From: Paragordius varius
Taxonomy: Eukaryota; Nematomorpha
Assembly: GCA_964247055.1 (NCBI GenBank)
Contig: OZ176050.1
Span: forward strand, 4,030,001 to 4,094,000
Direction of reading: 5' to 3'
Length of the DNA: 64,000 nucleotides
The stretch's first letter is position 1. The number at the start of each line of letters is the position of its first letter. This document shows positions 47,872-60,768 of this stretch, in pieces. Made by a program: the position numbers and the translations under genes. The notes under the pieces were generated by a model. The model was not told the origin of the DNA. It saw nothing but the letters and a program-made list of their open reading frames with translations, and did not search any database.

Positions 47872-50065
47872 ATTAATTTTACATTTATATTGTGTTTAGC
47901 AATTATTAGATTGCTAATACTAAACTTATTTTTTGTTTAAATTATTTATGTAATATACCAGCACTTGTACGTTTTGTAATAATATTTAATCTTATGGCAC
48001 AACTTATATGAATTATTGGGTGAAACCAAGAGGCCTCTATGATCTCTTTATCAAAGAATTAATGATTTATTTTACAACTGTGCAACTGTTTCGGGAAACC
48101 ATCTTAAGATAACACGATTTTTTGAGATAAGGGATAATTCAAAAGGGTGAGGTTCCATTTATTTAAAAAGAATGCTAGACTCTCCTTCAGGGAAATATTT
48201 AAAACTTATATGTAATTCATGTGATAAACGTTTTCCAAAATTGCTTAAAACATGATTTTTGAGATTTAATATGCGTGATAATTAGGATTAATCCAAAAAA
48301 GTGGCTAGAGCACTCGACTTCTTCGTTAATAAAAAAAATCAATTTTAGAACCGGTAATATTGTTTTAAAGCCATACAAATTTATATATAAAATTGTGGAG
48401 ACAAAATAAACAATTGAAAAAAAATAAGAACAGTATTTTAAAGTTTGTGGTATTTTTACCCCAATGGAGTTAAACAAATATGTTATAATGAATTGGCTCA
48501 ACTACAATGCATTAATTTCAAGAAAAATTGGCATTATTGAATTTGAATGGGTAACACTTTTTCCGGAAAATTATTTTAAACAATTTTTTAATGTGCAGGT
48601 ATGATTTAAGGGTCCTTCTATGGGGCTAATTTGGTTTGACTATTCGGTAAAAAATTAAATCACAAAGGCAAAACGTAAAAATTAAAAATTGATATTTTTA
48701 AAGATAAAGTTATCATTTTGGGTCGTAAAAAAGAGATGTAAATTGTTCACACACTCAATATGTTGAGCTATTGTATTAAATAGATATAAACTTTTAACTT
48801 TATAATTTAAATTTTTATTGTAATCTTCGCTTTTATAAGGGAAACCCATTTGATTTCTGTGCCCTTATGCGTTATCCAAAATGATTATTTAAAGAAAATT
48901 TGTTGGGGACTCAACATTTGCGAAAAACACTTATTTCAATGGGGAAAAGGCACAAATAAAAAAATGAATTTATGTATAATCGGATCTACCCATTATCTCG
49001 AAAACTCTCTACAACATTTGCATTTATTAATATATGGTTTCATAATTTATTTTTTATGATTTTTAAATCGCGTGTCAACATTCTAATATTTTAGGATATA
49101 AGAATAGTATAAAAATTTAAATGTGATGATAGATATTATGCTCATATATTTTTGTGGTTATGAAATGCCAAAAATTGATGGTGTGCAAGTTTTTGCGGTG
49201 CAAATCCCGATGAAGAATACTAGAAATGTGGGATGTGTTATCTATGTTTCTATAGTTGATGGTTTTACAAGAATAAAAGTACAAAATTGTGCAAAGAAAA
49301 GTTTTACGTATAATACTGTACAATATATAAAAATGTATATAGTGTATAAAAATGGAGATTCATATAATTATAATAAAATACGTTGTAAATCTAATAATTC
49401 AACATGTAAAATAAATTTACAAGTAAAAATTTAGGAATAATATAAAAAATTATCATATAAATAAATAGACAAGATAAGGAGTATATTTTTCATTTTTGGA
49501 CAATGGTCTCATAAATAATTAGGTTGAACAATGGAGGGTACAAAGTAGTGCGAATTTCATTGTCTCGGTATAAAATTTTTCATATTCACAGACGGACAGA
49601 CAAAACAGCAAACTGCTTTCAATTTTATCCTTATTGCACATTTCTATGCTTTTTTATAATGTTATATGAGTGTAACAAGAGATAAAACATGCATTGTTAG
49701 CAGACCAATTTTAAATGTATGATTTCACTCTTGATTTCAGTTTATCTGTCATGTTTGCTGACTAAAATGTCGCGTCTGACCTTGCTGACATGCATGTCTG
49801 AGTGCACAATCGTGTAAAATGTGCCATCCAAGTGTCTAGGGTATTGAAGGTACATTGCTTTGTTTCTAACATGTGAAAAATGATATAAACAATTGAACCA
49901 AAAAAATAAATGATCCTGAACTACATTATACATATTTACGCTTGCCTATTTACATTATTGTTATCCGATTGGCAACACAATAGTGTATGAGTAAAAACAA
50001 CTAAATGATAAAATAGAGCAATTTATACTTTTACTTAATTATGGTCAAATTTTGTTTAACGCACG
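47872..50065. other. Region with isolated coding-like segments, no complete gene
   Basis: Three segments look coding by residue composition. 48009-48110 (MNYWVKPRGLYDLFIKEL then VQLFRETILR) ends in a stop. 48487-48597 (ISRKIGIIEFEWVTLFPEN) ends in a fair donor CAG|GTATGA. 48841-49059 (VPLCVIQNDYLKKICWGLN and MNLCIIGSTHYLENSLQ) is the third. Phases between them do not join into one protein. They may be remains of a gene or of a transposase. I cannot assign a family. Confidence 0.3.
49123..49434 (+). CDS. Hypothetical short protein or exon (103 codons)
   Basis: This open frame from an ATG to TAG has a non-random residue mix: alternating hydrophobic and polar residues with four later cysteines (RIKVQNCAKKSF, IRCKSNNSTCKI), as in a small beta-rich secreted domain. 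It has no signal peptide, although the first residues are hydrophobic. No family is recognised. The frame may be chance in an A+T-rich stretch, and a longer frame on the other strand overlaps only part of it. Confidence 0.25.
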   Translation: MMIDIMLIYFCGYEMPKIDGVQVFAVQIPMKNTRNVGCVIYVSIVDGFTRIKVQNCAKKSFTYNTVQYIKMYIVYKNGDSYNYNKIRCKSNNSTCKINLQVKI

Positions 50066-52963
50066 CTAATGTATTATCAGTTGGCAAACAATAATGTGAA
50101 AAGGCCCCAGCATAAATTTATTTGCACACTGTATTAGAGAAATTAAAAAATTTACATTTTTAGCCAATGAAGCCATGAGTAAAGATGTTTCTTCAGTATT
50201 ATTTGACCTTACAGTCACGTTGGGTAATAAATTGTTATAATAATTATTGGGTTGGGGTAATTGTTCTTCATTTATCATTAAATGTTTGTACTTTAAGAGA
50301 TATATGGATTTTATCAGATCTGGTAGCGTATCTTGAAAAGGTTTATACGTTTCAATATTTTCTGTTTTATTGTTTTTTGTATTATTAATATCATTATAGG
50401 ATGACAATGTTTGGGCTCCTGGACTCTTAAAATGGGCCCGTGGGATTAAACGAGATTCATCTAAAGCATTTGGCATATATCTGCCATAATAATCGTCCAA
50501 GTCTGTATTCTGTGAATATCTGTAATAGTATATGAAAAGTGTGAAAAATTTAACCTAAAATAATTGGTCAAATATAAAATTTACGATTAAAAATTTTGAA
50601 AGAAATAAATTGATGAAAAAAGGACCTAATATAATCTTCCATATTTTGTTTTGTGTTCTTTTTGTCTTGAGCATCGGGTATCGGTTCGACACTCAGGTTA
50701 AGGGTCAACACAACTGGTTTTTGACTACCATCCATTTTTCGGATTCTATGAATTTGTGTAACTTCTCTTGTTTCTGAATCATGTGTGGGCGACACTTTTT
50801 GGTTTGGTAGCGCGGACTTTTTCTCTGATCGCCCATTATATAAACGTTCTTTTTCAGGTTTAGGTTGTTGAATTATTTGATTGTATGCCAGCATATCATT
50901 GCGTGTGGTAACGGGAAAAGCAAAAATATCATTCACACCAGTATTTTGATTATTTTGAATTTGGGCAGTAGATTGAGGTGAATCTATTTCATCCCTGCGG
51001 TCATCTCCATGGGTAGAACCTGCAAAAAATGTGGTAGCCACACTATTTGGTGAAATTATAGATGAGGGGCTGTTTAAATCAGTAGGAGGTTTTTTTGTTT
51101 TAGGATTTGTAGTCAGGTTTTCTGTAGCTACACTTGAAGTATCTATCTTGGGTCTAGGAATTAGTGTTGAAGCCGGAGTCCTGTACAAATGGTATAGTAG
51201 GGGATTTCGGCTATACACATTACGAGCCATGTTTTCCAACATACTTTCATAATCTACTGATGCGTTCATACCATTATTGGTATTGAGAGTGTTGGTACCA
51301 GTAATTTTATCATATTGGGTAGAATATTTGATGTTGAAGGAATCACCATCATTTGCTGCTTGGGACAAAAGGGAAGTTGCAAGTTTCATATTTGTGGCTC
51401 GTCTTTTACGCCTTTAAATTAGTAAAAAACAATTTATATAAATCAATACCTATTTTTAGGAATTAATACTAAAATCTAAAAATGTAAATTAATGCATAAA
51501 AAACAAAAATAATAACTTACTGAACAAACAGGTATGAACCGAGGGAAAATGTTAAAGCCAGTAAAAAAGCCACCAGAATGCCGCTGGCTACGCTTGCTTT
51601 CTTTATCTCTCCTTTGATTTGACCTAAAAAATATAGGATACTGTGAATATTAATAATCAAAACTTTGTCATAAAAATTAGATATTTCGTGATGGAACATA
51701 TGGTAAAAAACATGCCTATGTAGTACTGGCAATTGGTTCCAAAGAAGGGTGGAATACATCTAGAAAAAAAATTTAAATATAAAATTAAAAACCAACATCA
51801 AAGCTAAAAGTAACAAATTTGTAGAATATTAGATATCGTTAAAAGTTATAGTTAGCACAAATAATTACTTGCAAACACCGTTGATACATTGTGCGTTGGA
51901 ACCACATGGGTGTTTGGAGGTATTATTGTTACATTTTGTTAAGGACAAAACTTCTATTTCCTGCAAAATGTTAGTACCATTTTTCGGATGATGATGATGT
52001 AAGGTAGTGTTAGATTTTGTCCGTAGCTTTAACGCCTCTTCCAGCACAACGTATAGGGGAATGTTTTGATTAGAGTTATTGCTAATGACGTAAAAGTCTT
52101 GTAATATATGGGCATTTTGAATGCCAAACAAGTCTGGTTCATACATGTGGATACCCTTCAAGCTATCATTTATGGCATTGTTTAATTCCTCTTGCGTTAA
52201 CTGATGATGGGGACTGGAACGATTTTTATAACTACCAAACGATGTATCTTTAAACGTAGTTTTAGGTGACTTGTTTAGTGGTTTAGCTGTGGTAGAGACA
52301 ATTGTGTTTCCATCATGACCATTTTTAGCATGAGAAAAAGATGAGTCAATACCGACGTTAATATTATTGTTATTATCATAGAGCTTATGTTTAGCAGGGT
52401 TAAGGGGAAAATTTACTGAGGAAGGATTAGTTACAATCGGTTCAATAAACATTTTGAGCAAATCAGCTACACCGCTGTAAGCCAAATCACGATCCATTTG
52501 TTTGATAATATCGGGCGGTGCCGATTTTATGTCTCGTGGTTGGGTTCGCTGACACCCGTCTAAATTAGAATTTACATATGAAAAAAGGCAATCAATTTAT
52601 TTCGAATTTAATCGTATAAAATTTTATCATTTAAAATTATTGTTAAGCGCTTAAAAATTATTTTTTCCTAAAAATTGGTATATTATCAAACATATGATAT
52701 CTTAGTAAAATCGTTATCCAGTTTCATAAAAAACTGTATAAAATTTTATTTAACATAATATTTAATTGATTTATTCATCAAGTAATGCCTAAAAATATGA
52801 AAATTTAATCAAAATTATTTTGAACTTTTTATTACATGTTATATATATTTAAACAAATTTTACTTGCTGGATTGAAAGTAGCAGATAATAGCATGATTCC
52901 CAATATTATTGCAGATGGAATATTGGTGGAGGGATAAAAATAGGAATGAGGCAAAAATTTCAT
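50066..52963 (-). CDS. Type I single-pass membrane protein with one juxtamembrane EGF domain (six exons, about 725 aa)
   Basis: Family not recognised. Exons from the 5' end: 52963-52864, 52559-51869, 51759-51716, 51623-51521, 51411-50626, 50519-50066. All phases agree if the intron after 51716 uses a GC donor. Exon 1 starts MKFLPHSYFYPST and has a hydrophobic core AIILGIMLLSATFNPA, a good signal peptide. The ectodomain has several N-x-S/T sites and a His/Asn-rich part, then a complete six-cysteine EGF module (CNNNTSKHPCGSNAQC, INGVCKC, IPPFFGTNC) split over two exons. A short linker leads to the helix GILVAFLLALTFSLGSYLFV and a stop-transfer stretch RKRRATNMK. The cytosolic part (about 410 aa) is polar, rich in Ser/Thr/Asn/Pro and mostly disordered in look. 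Two short tyrosine-bearing runs (DLDDYYGRYM, SVDYESMLENMARNVYSR) could be docking sites. The stop is at 50066. A surface receptor or adhesion protein is the natural inference, but no partner can be named. Confidence 0.82.
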
Positions 52964-52977
52964 TTTCTTGCGATCAT
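52960..52977 (-). promoter_or_regulatory. Upstream mini-ORF overlapping the start codon of the EGF membrane protein
   Basis: Five codons beginning ATG ATC GCA AGA AAA end in TGA, and that TGA shares bases with the main start codon (ATGA). Such an arrangement can lower or condition translation by re-initiation (general knowledge). It matters only if the transcript begins upstream of 52977, which I cannot see. Confidence 0.35.
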
Positions 52978-55900
52978 TAACAATACAATAAATAATATTG
53001 GATATTTGGGATTGGATTGGTGTTTATAGCGCAGCATATTTTTCATTTACATTTATGTTAATTAATTTTTAGCAATTTTCATTTTAGAAAATGTACGCAT
53101 ATTTTAGTATGTACATAGTTTGTAAGATTCAGTAATTATTGGGCGGGTAGCATGTAGAATCAAAAATATATTGTATACAAATTAAACAAATTGGTTCATT
53201 CCGTAATGATTTTTTTGTATATTCTTGCATTCTTCCATAAATTAGTTGAAGGGGAGGAGAACGATAGCAATGGTATAAGCAAACATGCAGAAGCAATCAT
53301 GTTTATGATAAAATTAGAAACATTGAAAACCAGTCAAATTTAATGTAAGAGAATAAAGAATTTTTGTTCAAAATATTTGAATAATTTAACTAATAAAACA
53401 TATCTGTCTACTGCGATATTTAAATTTCATCGTTTGTGCTAAAATTGTTTCCTTTCTCACAGTTGATATGATGATACATCCGGAACTTTTTTATCCAAAA
53501 TAAAGTATGCATGAGTAAATCATTTAAACTGTGCTAATTGAGTTTGCTCCGAATAAACTTTTGTATTCATGTTAATTGTTAAAGTGGTTTATTAGAAGGC
53601 ACGATATAATTTCCGAAATTGCAATTATTACGCAAGTATAGGATGAGTATGATAGCTAAAACTATAAAAGATAAATGTGATAATACAAATATGATTCATC
53701 GCATTTTCAATTATTATCTTACAAGTGTCTATAAAATATATAATTAGTCAAAAACTACTTTTAGATATCGAAAAAAACGTCATAGTCTATAAAAGTAGAT
53801 TAAAAGAGCGTGTCGCACCATTTTTTATTTAATTAAAATTATCACAAATTAAAATTTCACGTTTTTAAATGCTCGATAATTATTCGTCTGCTTTAAGTAT
53901 TTTTTTCGGTATAAAAGAAAAACGACAAAGTATCGTAAAGATTATCCAGATATTTGTGAAGAACAAGTATGTAATATTTAATTTAGAAAAGAAGAGGTGA
54001 TATAAAATTAAATAATTAATTCATGACGCAACATGCAAACATCCGACTGAAATTCCTTGAACTTGTTGATATTCATGGATTATGTATACGATGAAATAAA
54101 AGTGTTAATCATCATATTGTATGCCACTTAATAAAGTTCATCAAGTAAAAATACTTTTGTAAAATAGTTTTTATAAATCATCATGTTTTATAATCAAAAT
54201 ATGATATAATTTATTTGCTCAACAAAAGTCCTTTCAAATTTATGATAAAAACATAAATAAATGATGTAATTACATAAAAATAATACTTAGATGAACACAA
54301 TCATATTATGCAATCGGTCAAAATATCTGTTCAATTTATGAAAATTCAATATTATCGAACGATACATACAACACAGATCAACAGTACACGATACTCTCTA
54401 CATGTTAATCAATTTGTTTATAGAGGTAATCCATTTTCTACATAACGTGTTTTTGATTCGATTACATTATTTTTGGTGTATATGTTAGATAAGACTCACA
54501 TATCTAACAAAGAAACTTTTTACATCTATCATCCAACTACTATAATTTATTGACCATGTATATACAAAACAACACAGGTATATTAATTGGTGGCGCGAAT
54601 TTATAAAAAAAATTTTAACAATTGAATAAGGTAGAAACAAGTAAGCATGAGGCTGATCAAACATAAAAAAAACTTTGCCTATGTTTTCATACTTAGTATG
54701 TTGTGGAATAAGTTTCAAAAAATGAAAGTTTTTAAGCGCTTGCTTGATGATACAAAAACACAATTTTAGTATTTTCTAAGTTTGAAACACAACAAGGGTT
54801 AGATGACCCCAGCAAAAAATGAAATATACAGAGTGGTCATAAGTGATACCACCAATAATTTGTTGTACTATTACTATTTACATATATTAATGGTAAACCA
54901 TTGATGCAAAAGATTGGATTGAAAAATATTTGTTTGTACAAGAGGGAAGATATGTTTTGTACTTTCGTATTATCATATCACTATCCATCTATCTCTCTAT
55001 TGCTATGATAAAAAATCAAAAGAAGGGAAAGTACCTTTCTGTGGTATATATATGTATTATAGTATAGAGTACCCTAAAAAATAACATATTGCATTGCACA
55101 GTAAGCAAAGCAATTGTTATTCATTTTGCAATCAATACTATGTATATATATTAGGATAGGACTGGTTAGTCCCCATTTCATTACACTTTTGTAAAAATGA
55201 TTCTTGATTGAGTATAAGTAAACAATACGGTAACATATAATATAGCTCATCAATATGTCATCTCGATAACAATAAGGCTAATGGTAATGTCCTCTAAAGT
55301 GAAATTTCTATACAGCACAAAAAAAATGCTTTTTGCCTTAAATGTGTTTGTTATAACCCAATAATCGTGTAGTTTTTTGTATAAATCATAAAAAATTAAA
55401 AAATCCTAGTTTTAACATATCAATTTAATTAATTGATATATCATGCTGTTCACAGGTGCGCCTACCTTTTGCAATTAATTATATTTCATGCTATGTATTA
55501 ATCTCTAATTGACTACTAGCATTATAAAGTATAGATATAAGGTTAAATAATTTTTATGTTATGCAAAACAAAAGACAAAAAGAGAAATATAGATTAAAAC
55601 AGTTAGATAATAACTCTATTAGAAATTTCGAAAACAACCTATATATTCAATTTTACGATTAAATAATTTAATGTAATCAATCAATCAAATGCTATAATAA
55701 GATAAGGGAAATTATGATTTATACATAAAAATATACAAATAATTCAAGCATGGCTTAAAAGAAAATAGTTATAACATTTAATGCATATATAAATATATAT
55801 GTAATGAGGGACCATATAATTTAAATAAAAATTAGTTGAATTAGCTTAATAAAGTTAAATAATTATATGATAATTTTGATGGCACGAGAGCGTTTTACAT

Positions 55901-56844
55901 AAATTATATTTAAAAATTTGTATCATAAATTATTCAATTTTCCAAAAAATGATACGCTCAGTATCTAAAACTCCTCCTTGCTAATTTAATTTTTAATTAA
56001 GGAAAGATGAATTATGCGTAAAACAATAAATTACGTATGAAAATATTTGTAACTTCTTGGATAGTATTCTAATCTATGACCTTAATCAAATTAACCCAAT
56101 TTTTAAGGTAAAGGTGTTGTCTTATTTTAAAAAGTGTTAGTCGAAATGACCCATTTTTAATAAATTTTGATAAGGATCAAATGCAAAAAATCGATGTGAT
56201 ATAAATTTCTAAAAAACAGTGATATTTAATCAAACAACACTTGAGAGATTAGGCAAACTCAAGTGTTTCTTTACAAATATTTTTAAAGGTAAATTTTATG
56301 ACGTGTTTTTAGAGTGTTAATAAAAAATGAATGTTTATTAAATTAAAAAATAATTTAATATGTAAAAAACTTGTTTAAAACAGAATAAAAAATTATTTAA
56401 AAAAAAATATCTATTTGCCTGGGCCAAAAAATTTAGAATAGAAAATTTCAAGTCTTTTTTTCTTATAAATATGGATATCATATCAGATAAAGTTTATGAG
56501 AAAAAGAGTCAACGTAAGATAGTAAAGAAGCCAGGATTGTTACAACTGTTATGTACTGAAAAGTTATCATCAAAGTATAGTGTAAACAATGTTGACTTAT
56601 AACATACGATTATTTTATGCCATAGGCTATAAGATTTTTAAAGGTTAAAACCATAAAAAAATTAAGATAAATAAAGATGTTTACCCAAAAAAGTGTGTGG
56701 AATATTTGCCAAAGCCACTTTATTTGAACAGGTCAAAAATCAGTAAAAAAGCCATATGTAAAAACATTTGTCCACAAATTATGAATAAAAGTTATTATAA
56801 CATATGACTATTAAGTTTTTATGGATGAAAAATATTATGCTTTA
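52964..56844. other. Gene-free A+T-rich region upstream of the EGF membrane protein
   Basis: Almost 4 kb without a supported exon, RNA gene or terminal-repeat element. It presumably contains the promoter of the minus-strand gene. Short open frames here (for example 54485-54763, minus) are rich in Phe, Ile, Tyr and Lys as expected from A+T-rich noise. Confidence 0.45.
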
Positions 56845-57413
56845 CTTGGATAAAACACATTCACATTTTAGTCCTTCGATTCAAATTGGGTATTTAAAAC
56901 CCCAGGCCTGTTTAAAATTAAAATATTTAAAAATATTGTAAGAATCGAGGCATTTTGCACTTACATAACATCAATAAACCTAAATATATAAAAAGATTTT
57001 ATTTAAAAATACTTGATGTTACTTAATTTAAGCTAAAACCGAAAGGTAAAAATTTAGTCAACGTGACATGTGTGCAATGGTAAAATTGAAACATAATGCA
57101 AAATAAACCGCTTTTTCTATTTCTATCAATGTTAAATATAATTTAAATAAATATTAGCTTTAATTTTACACTTAAAATTCAATTAAGCCATATTTTGCAA
57201 AAATTTTATGAAATAAAAATGGCGTCGTAGTAGTTTGACATGAAACTTTTTTCTTAAAACAAAACTTTATTTAGATATTTTGGCATATTTATATATTTTT
57301 TATTTGGATAGAAGCATATTATTAAATTGGGACCGTTTCCTTCAGTAGTTTTTTCAAAATCCTAACTCAAATTTTGTCTGGGGTATTTAATTACCCCAAT
57401 TTGAATCGAAGTG
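56845..57413. mobile_element. TTAA-flanked non-autonomous element, copy C
   Basis: The left end has decayed (TTTACTTGGATAAAAC, with TTAA changed to TTTA) while the right end keeps AATCGAAGTG then TTAA (57414-57417). The internal sequence is collinear with copies A and B but more diverged, so it is the oldest of the three by eye. Confidence 0.82.
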
Positions 57414-57554
57414 TTAAGCCAATGAGAATTAAGCAGTAAAACTTCCAATTATATTTTGCAGCACCCTAAAAATTTTCAAATATTATATTTTAAAATGCTA
57501 ATATGCACACAGTGCTTACGAAAATCTTTATTTTAATGGATAAATATTTTAAAA

Positions 57555-59270
57555 TTCTCATTGTGCTTTTGGTTTTGTTTTATGTACAATTTAAAAATAT
57601 TTAAACTTTTGTGGCAAATTCTTAATCAAAAGGCGCAATATTAGCGTATATTACACATCGGACAAAAATAATTTGATAAAGTATATATAAGAATAAGGGT
57701 TGTTATGGTGATTTTGCTGACTGCAAGTGTGATATATATATATATAACACTATTATGGTAATTGCTTCATCAAAAAATGGATGAGCATTTAAAAAATATT
57801 TAATTGCTAAAAGCTTCCTTGCAAAAAAATTACCAAAATATATCATGAACTACATATAAAAATCAAAACAAATTTATTAAATTAATAAGAGGCCGTTAAA
57901 ATATAATGTTTTAAACCCCAAAATTAGCAAGTTCTATGTAAAATATGCGAAAGCCGGATTATTTTGTAAATTTTAAATATTCTACTAATGGTCAAAAAAA
58001 ATTTTCGAAAAATGAATATATTGCTTAAAATTTAATTTGTAACAAAATTTCGCTGAAGCGAGTTTTGTGGTATTTTGAAGCATGGAAACTGTATAAAAAC
58101 ACTAAAAAATTATAGATAAAACTTTTCTAATCAGATAATTTTGTTCTGTCACCTTAAAAGGTCCGTTTGTTTTTAAATTTGGATTTTGTGTACAATATAT
58201 ATTGACAGATATTCAAAAACAAAGGAATATTTAAATCGAAATATTGAAGTGATAGAATTTCAGCATTATTGAATTATATAAAGGTAATCTAATTATTTTG
58301 ATAGAAATGTATAAAAATTCATGGTGTCTTTGTTTTGGATTTTACGAGTGATATAAGAAAGTTCTTTACACTTTTTTGGTAAGTGGCCCATATTAAAAAA
58401 TGGAATTTGGGCACATTTTAAATAATATATTTTTGGTGAAGGCTAGAGGGCTTATTTCAAAAGTGTACTAAAATTTATAAACTAAATAAAAACAAAATAA
58501 TATTTTCAAAAAATTCATTTTTTAGATGTGGGCCCCGAAAGTCCCGAATTTTTTTGCTCTTCTAAAATGAGCTAGTCCTTTTAAAATAAACGCAAAAATG
58601 CCGTTGATGGTTAAAAGTTTTATAACTTTTGATATCAACAAATATTTCTTAAAACTGCATGGATTTTAAAAATTTAATTTAAGAAATTCGTTGAAGCGCA
58701 TTTCATACTTTTTTGAGGCATGATGGAAACGGTATAAAAATGCACGGCATTATAAAAATATTTTTCTACACAATCGATGATGAACATCGCTTCAGAATTT
58801 TAATTTAAAGGTTCCTTTGCTTAAAAATTTTGGTGCGCGAATTTTTACTCAAAATTTTGAGGTGATATAAATGTTCAGCATTATACCGTTTCCATCATAT
58901 CAAAAAATTAATAATTACGTTTCAATTAAACTTCAACCTAAATTTAAATAACATGCATTTAAAAAAAAATTTAGTTGATGTCAAAATTTAGTATATATTT
59001 AAATTTTATCCCGCAATCCGATATTAGAAGATCAAAAAAATGGGACTTTTAGAGCTTACATCTAAAAATCAAAATCTTTTAAAATATTGTTTTGCTTTTT
59101 ATATGTAGTTTATCATATATTTTAGTGATATATTTTAGAATGAAGCCTCTAGCTTTCAAAAATATTTTATTAAAAAAGATGTGCGCAAATTTTGATATCC
59201 AGCACTTACTTCAAAAGTGTAAATAATTTCTAAAATCACTATTAAGGGCAAAACCAAAAGCACAATGATA
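57555..59270. repeat. Inverted-end repeat family, double copy near 58 kb
   Basis: The block begins with CATTGTGCTTTTGGTTTTG (57559) and ends with the complement CAAAACCAAAAGCACAATG (about 59249-59267). Inside, the same modules occur twice: GGAAACTGTATAAAAACAC near 58084 and GGAAACGGTATAAAAATGC near 58724. GGGCCCCGAAAGTCCCG near 58531 pairs in inverse sense with TGGGACTTTTAGAGCTT near 59042. This suggests either a tandem pair or one copy inserted in another. No coding sequence is seen. Confidence 0.65.
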
Positions 59271-59391
59271 ATCCCGTATACATGTTCCTATCTGAATATG
59301 CACATTCATCAGGTTATATTTTTGTTGAGTAAATTCATTTAGCACAAAACTGTAATAACCTTCTTTATTCAGACGCAAACCCCAATAGCAC

Positions 59392-59432
<41 letters not shown>
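59392..59432. repeat. (AT)n microsatellite
   Basis: A dinucleotide run with one CA interruption just outside the inverted-end repeat. Confidence 0.93.
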
Positions 59433-59434
<2 letters not shown>

Positions 59435-59519
59435 TGCCGATTTCGTACACAGTCTATTTGAATTAACTGCCATAAGGTTTTAAAAGATATATATATATTT
59501 TACGTAGTTACATGAAACG

Positions 59520-59960
59520 ATACCAATACGTTATACTATGAAATTAGGTTCTAAGGATGGTTGCACTCGGGGCGCAATAAAGCCGTGTTTAACACTCGTC
59601 ATCCAAGAAATGGATAGACGTGCTGACAGTTCAAAGTGTTGACATATCGTTAAATAAGATGGTTAACCTTTATTCTCCTCAGATAGGGTTGACTAGAAGA
59701 AGATAACTTTTATGATTTATTAGTAGGAGAAATGAAAAGGAAGCATAATTGTGGTAACTTCATTCAACATGTGGGACGAAATCGTAAAAATTTTAAGCCG
59801 ATATGGGGGTTAAGCTTAAAGGTTCAATATTAAACTAAGGTGTGCTCATTATTATAATTTATAAAATACCTTTTTTATTAAAAAGGCTAGCCATTTAATT
59901 ACATAAGCATTGTAGGAGGTCACATATTAATTACATCCTGGTAGCGGGAAAGTTTTCAGA
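59520..59960. other. Stretch of less A+T-rich sequence, unexplained
   Basis: Around 59560-59720 the sequence becomes noticeably richer in G and C (for example CACTCGGGGCGCAATAAAGC) than its surroundings, without an open frame or an inverted repeat that I can recognise. It could be part of a repeat known elsewhere in the genome. Confidence 0.3.
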
Positions 59961-60017
59961 GTATGTTGTGGATTGCAAAGTGGTACCTAATCCACAGATT
60001 ACTACATAACATTATAT

Positions 60018-60411
60018 TGTACCATTTACAGTTCAAATTCACCCTTGAACAATTCAAATTCACCCTCGAACAATTCAAATTCACCCTTGAACAACTCAAA
60101 TTCACCTTTGAACAATTCAAATTCACCTTAAAAATAAATTATGTATTTTCGACCTCTCCTTATTAATATGAAATATATGTTTATGTTATAGTTTATTATT
60201 TTTTAAGTATTATTTTAATTTAAAACAAAATTTTTATTTTTTAAAAATATATACAAATATTGGTAATTTTTAATCTTAAAAAACATATATTTTATTTGAG
60301 GGTGAATTTGAATTGTTCGAGGGTGAATTTGAATTGTTCAAGGGTGAATTTGAATTGTTCAAGGGTGAATTTGAATTGTCTAAGGGTGAAATTGAATTGT
60401 AAATGGTATAT
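60018..60411. mobile_element. Palindromic 21-bp-unit element, copy 6
   Basis: The left end TACCATTTACAG with five units, the shared centre, and the right arm with five units ending TGTAAATGGTATA. The arms are symmetrical and could form a long hairpin. The 7-codon unit again produces low-complexity frames on both strands. Confidence 0.87.
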
Positions 60412-60768
60412 TATGTGTAAATATATGACAAATATACCAAGAAATATCAAAACCCTAAACTTATAGAAAGTAGTTGAATGCGATTTTCTAAAAATAGTAA
60501 AAAAAGATTTGTACAAAGGTAGATATGGGAGACAGTAACAGCGATTAGAGAGAGTTTTCTCTTGGTGGCTTAAACAATAAACGAAGGAATTAAGGTGTGT
60601 GAAAAAAGGTGGTAGAAAACAGGTGTATACAGAGGCATGTCTGAAAAAGAAGAGAAAAGTGAAGCTTTTAAAAGGTGGAGTTTTGCCCACCAATCAGATG
60701 ACAAGGAAAATTACAAAAGTATTAATAACGCGTCCGAAATCGGGGGTTATAACGGATGAAATATAATT

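Noticed and set aside
54485-54763. 92-codon minus-strand open frame
   Set aside because: Its composition is that expected of chance frames in A+T-rich DNA, and no start context, splice site or family signal supports it.
60018-60411. Regular short repeats resembling a CRISPR array
   Set aside because: The 21-bp units abut without unique spacers, occur in inverted arms, and lie in a eukaryotic genome.
60292-60693. 133-codon minus-strand open frame
   Set aside because: One end is repeat-derived and the rest is rich in Phe, Leu, Ser and Tyr without family resemblance.
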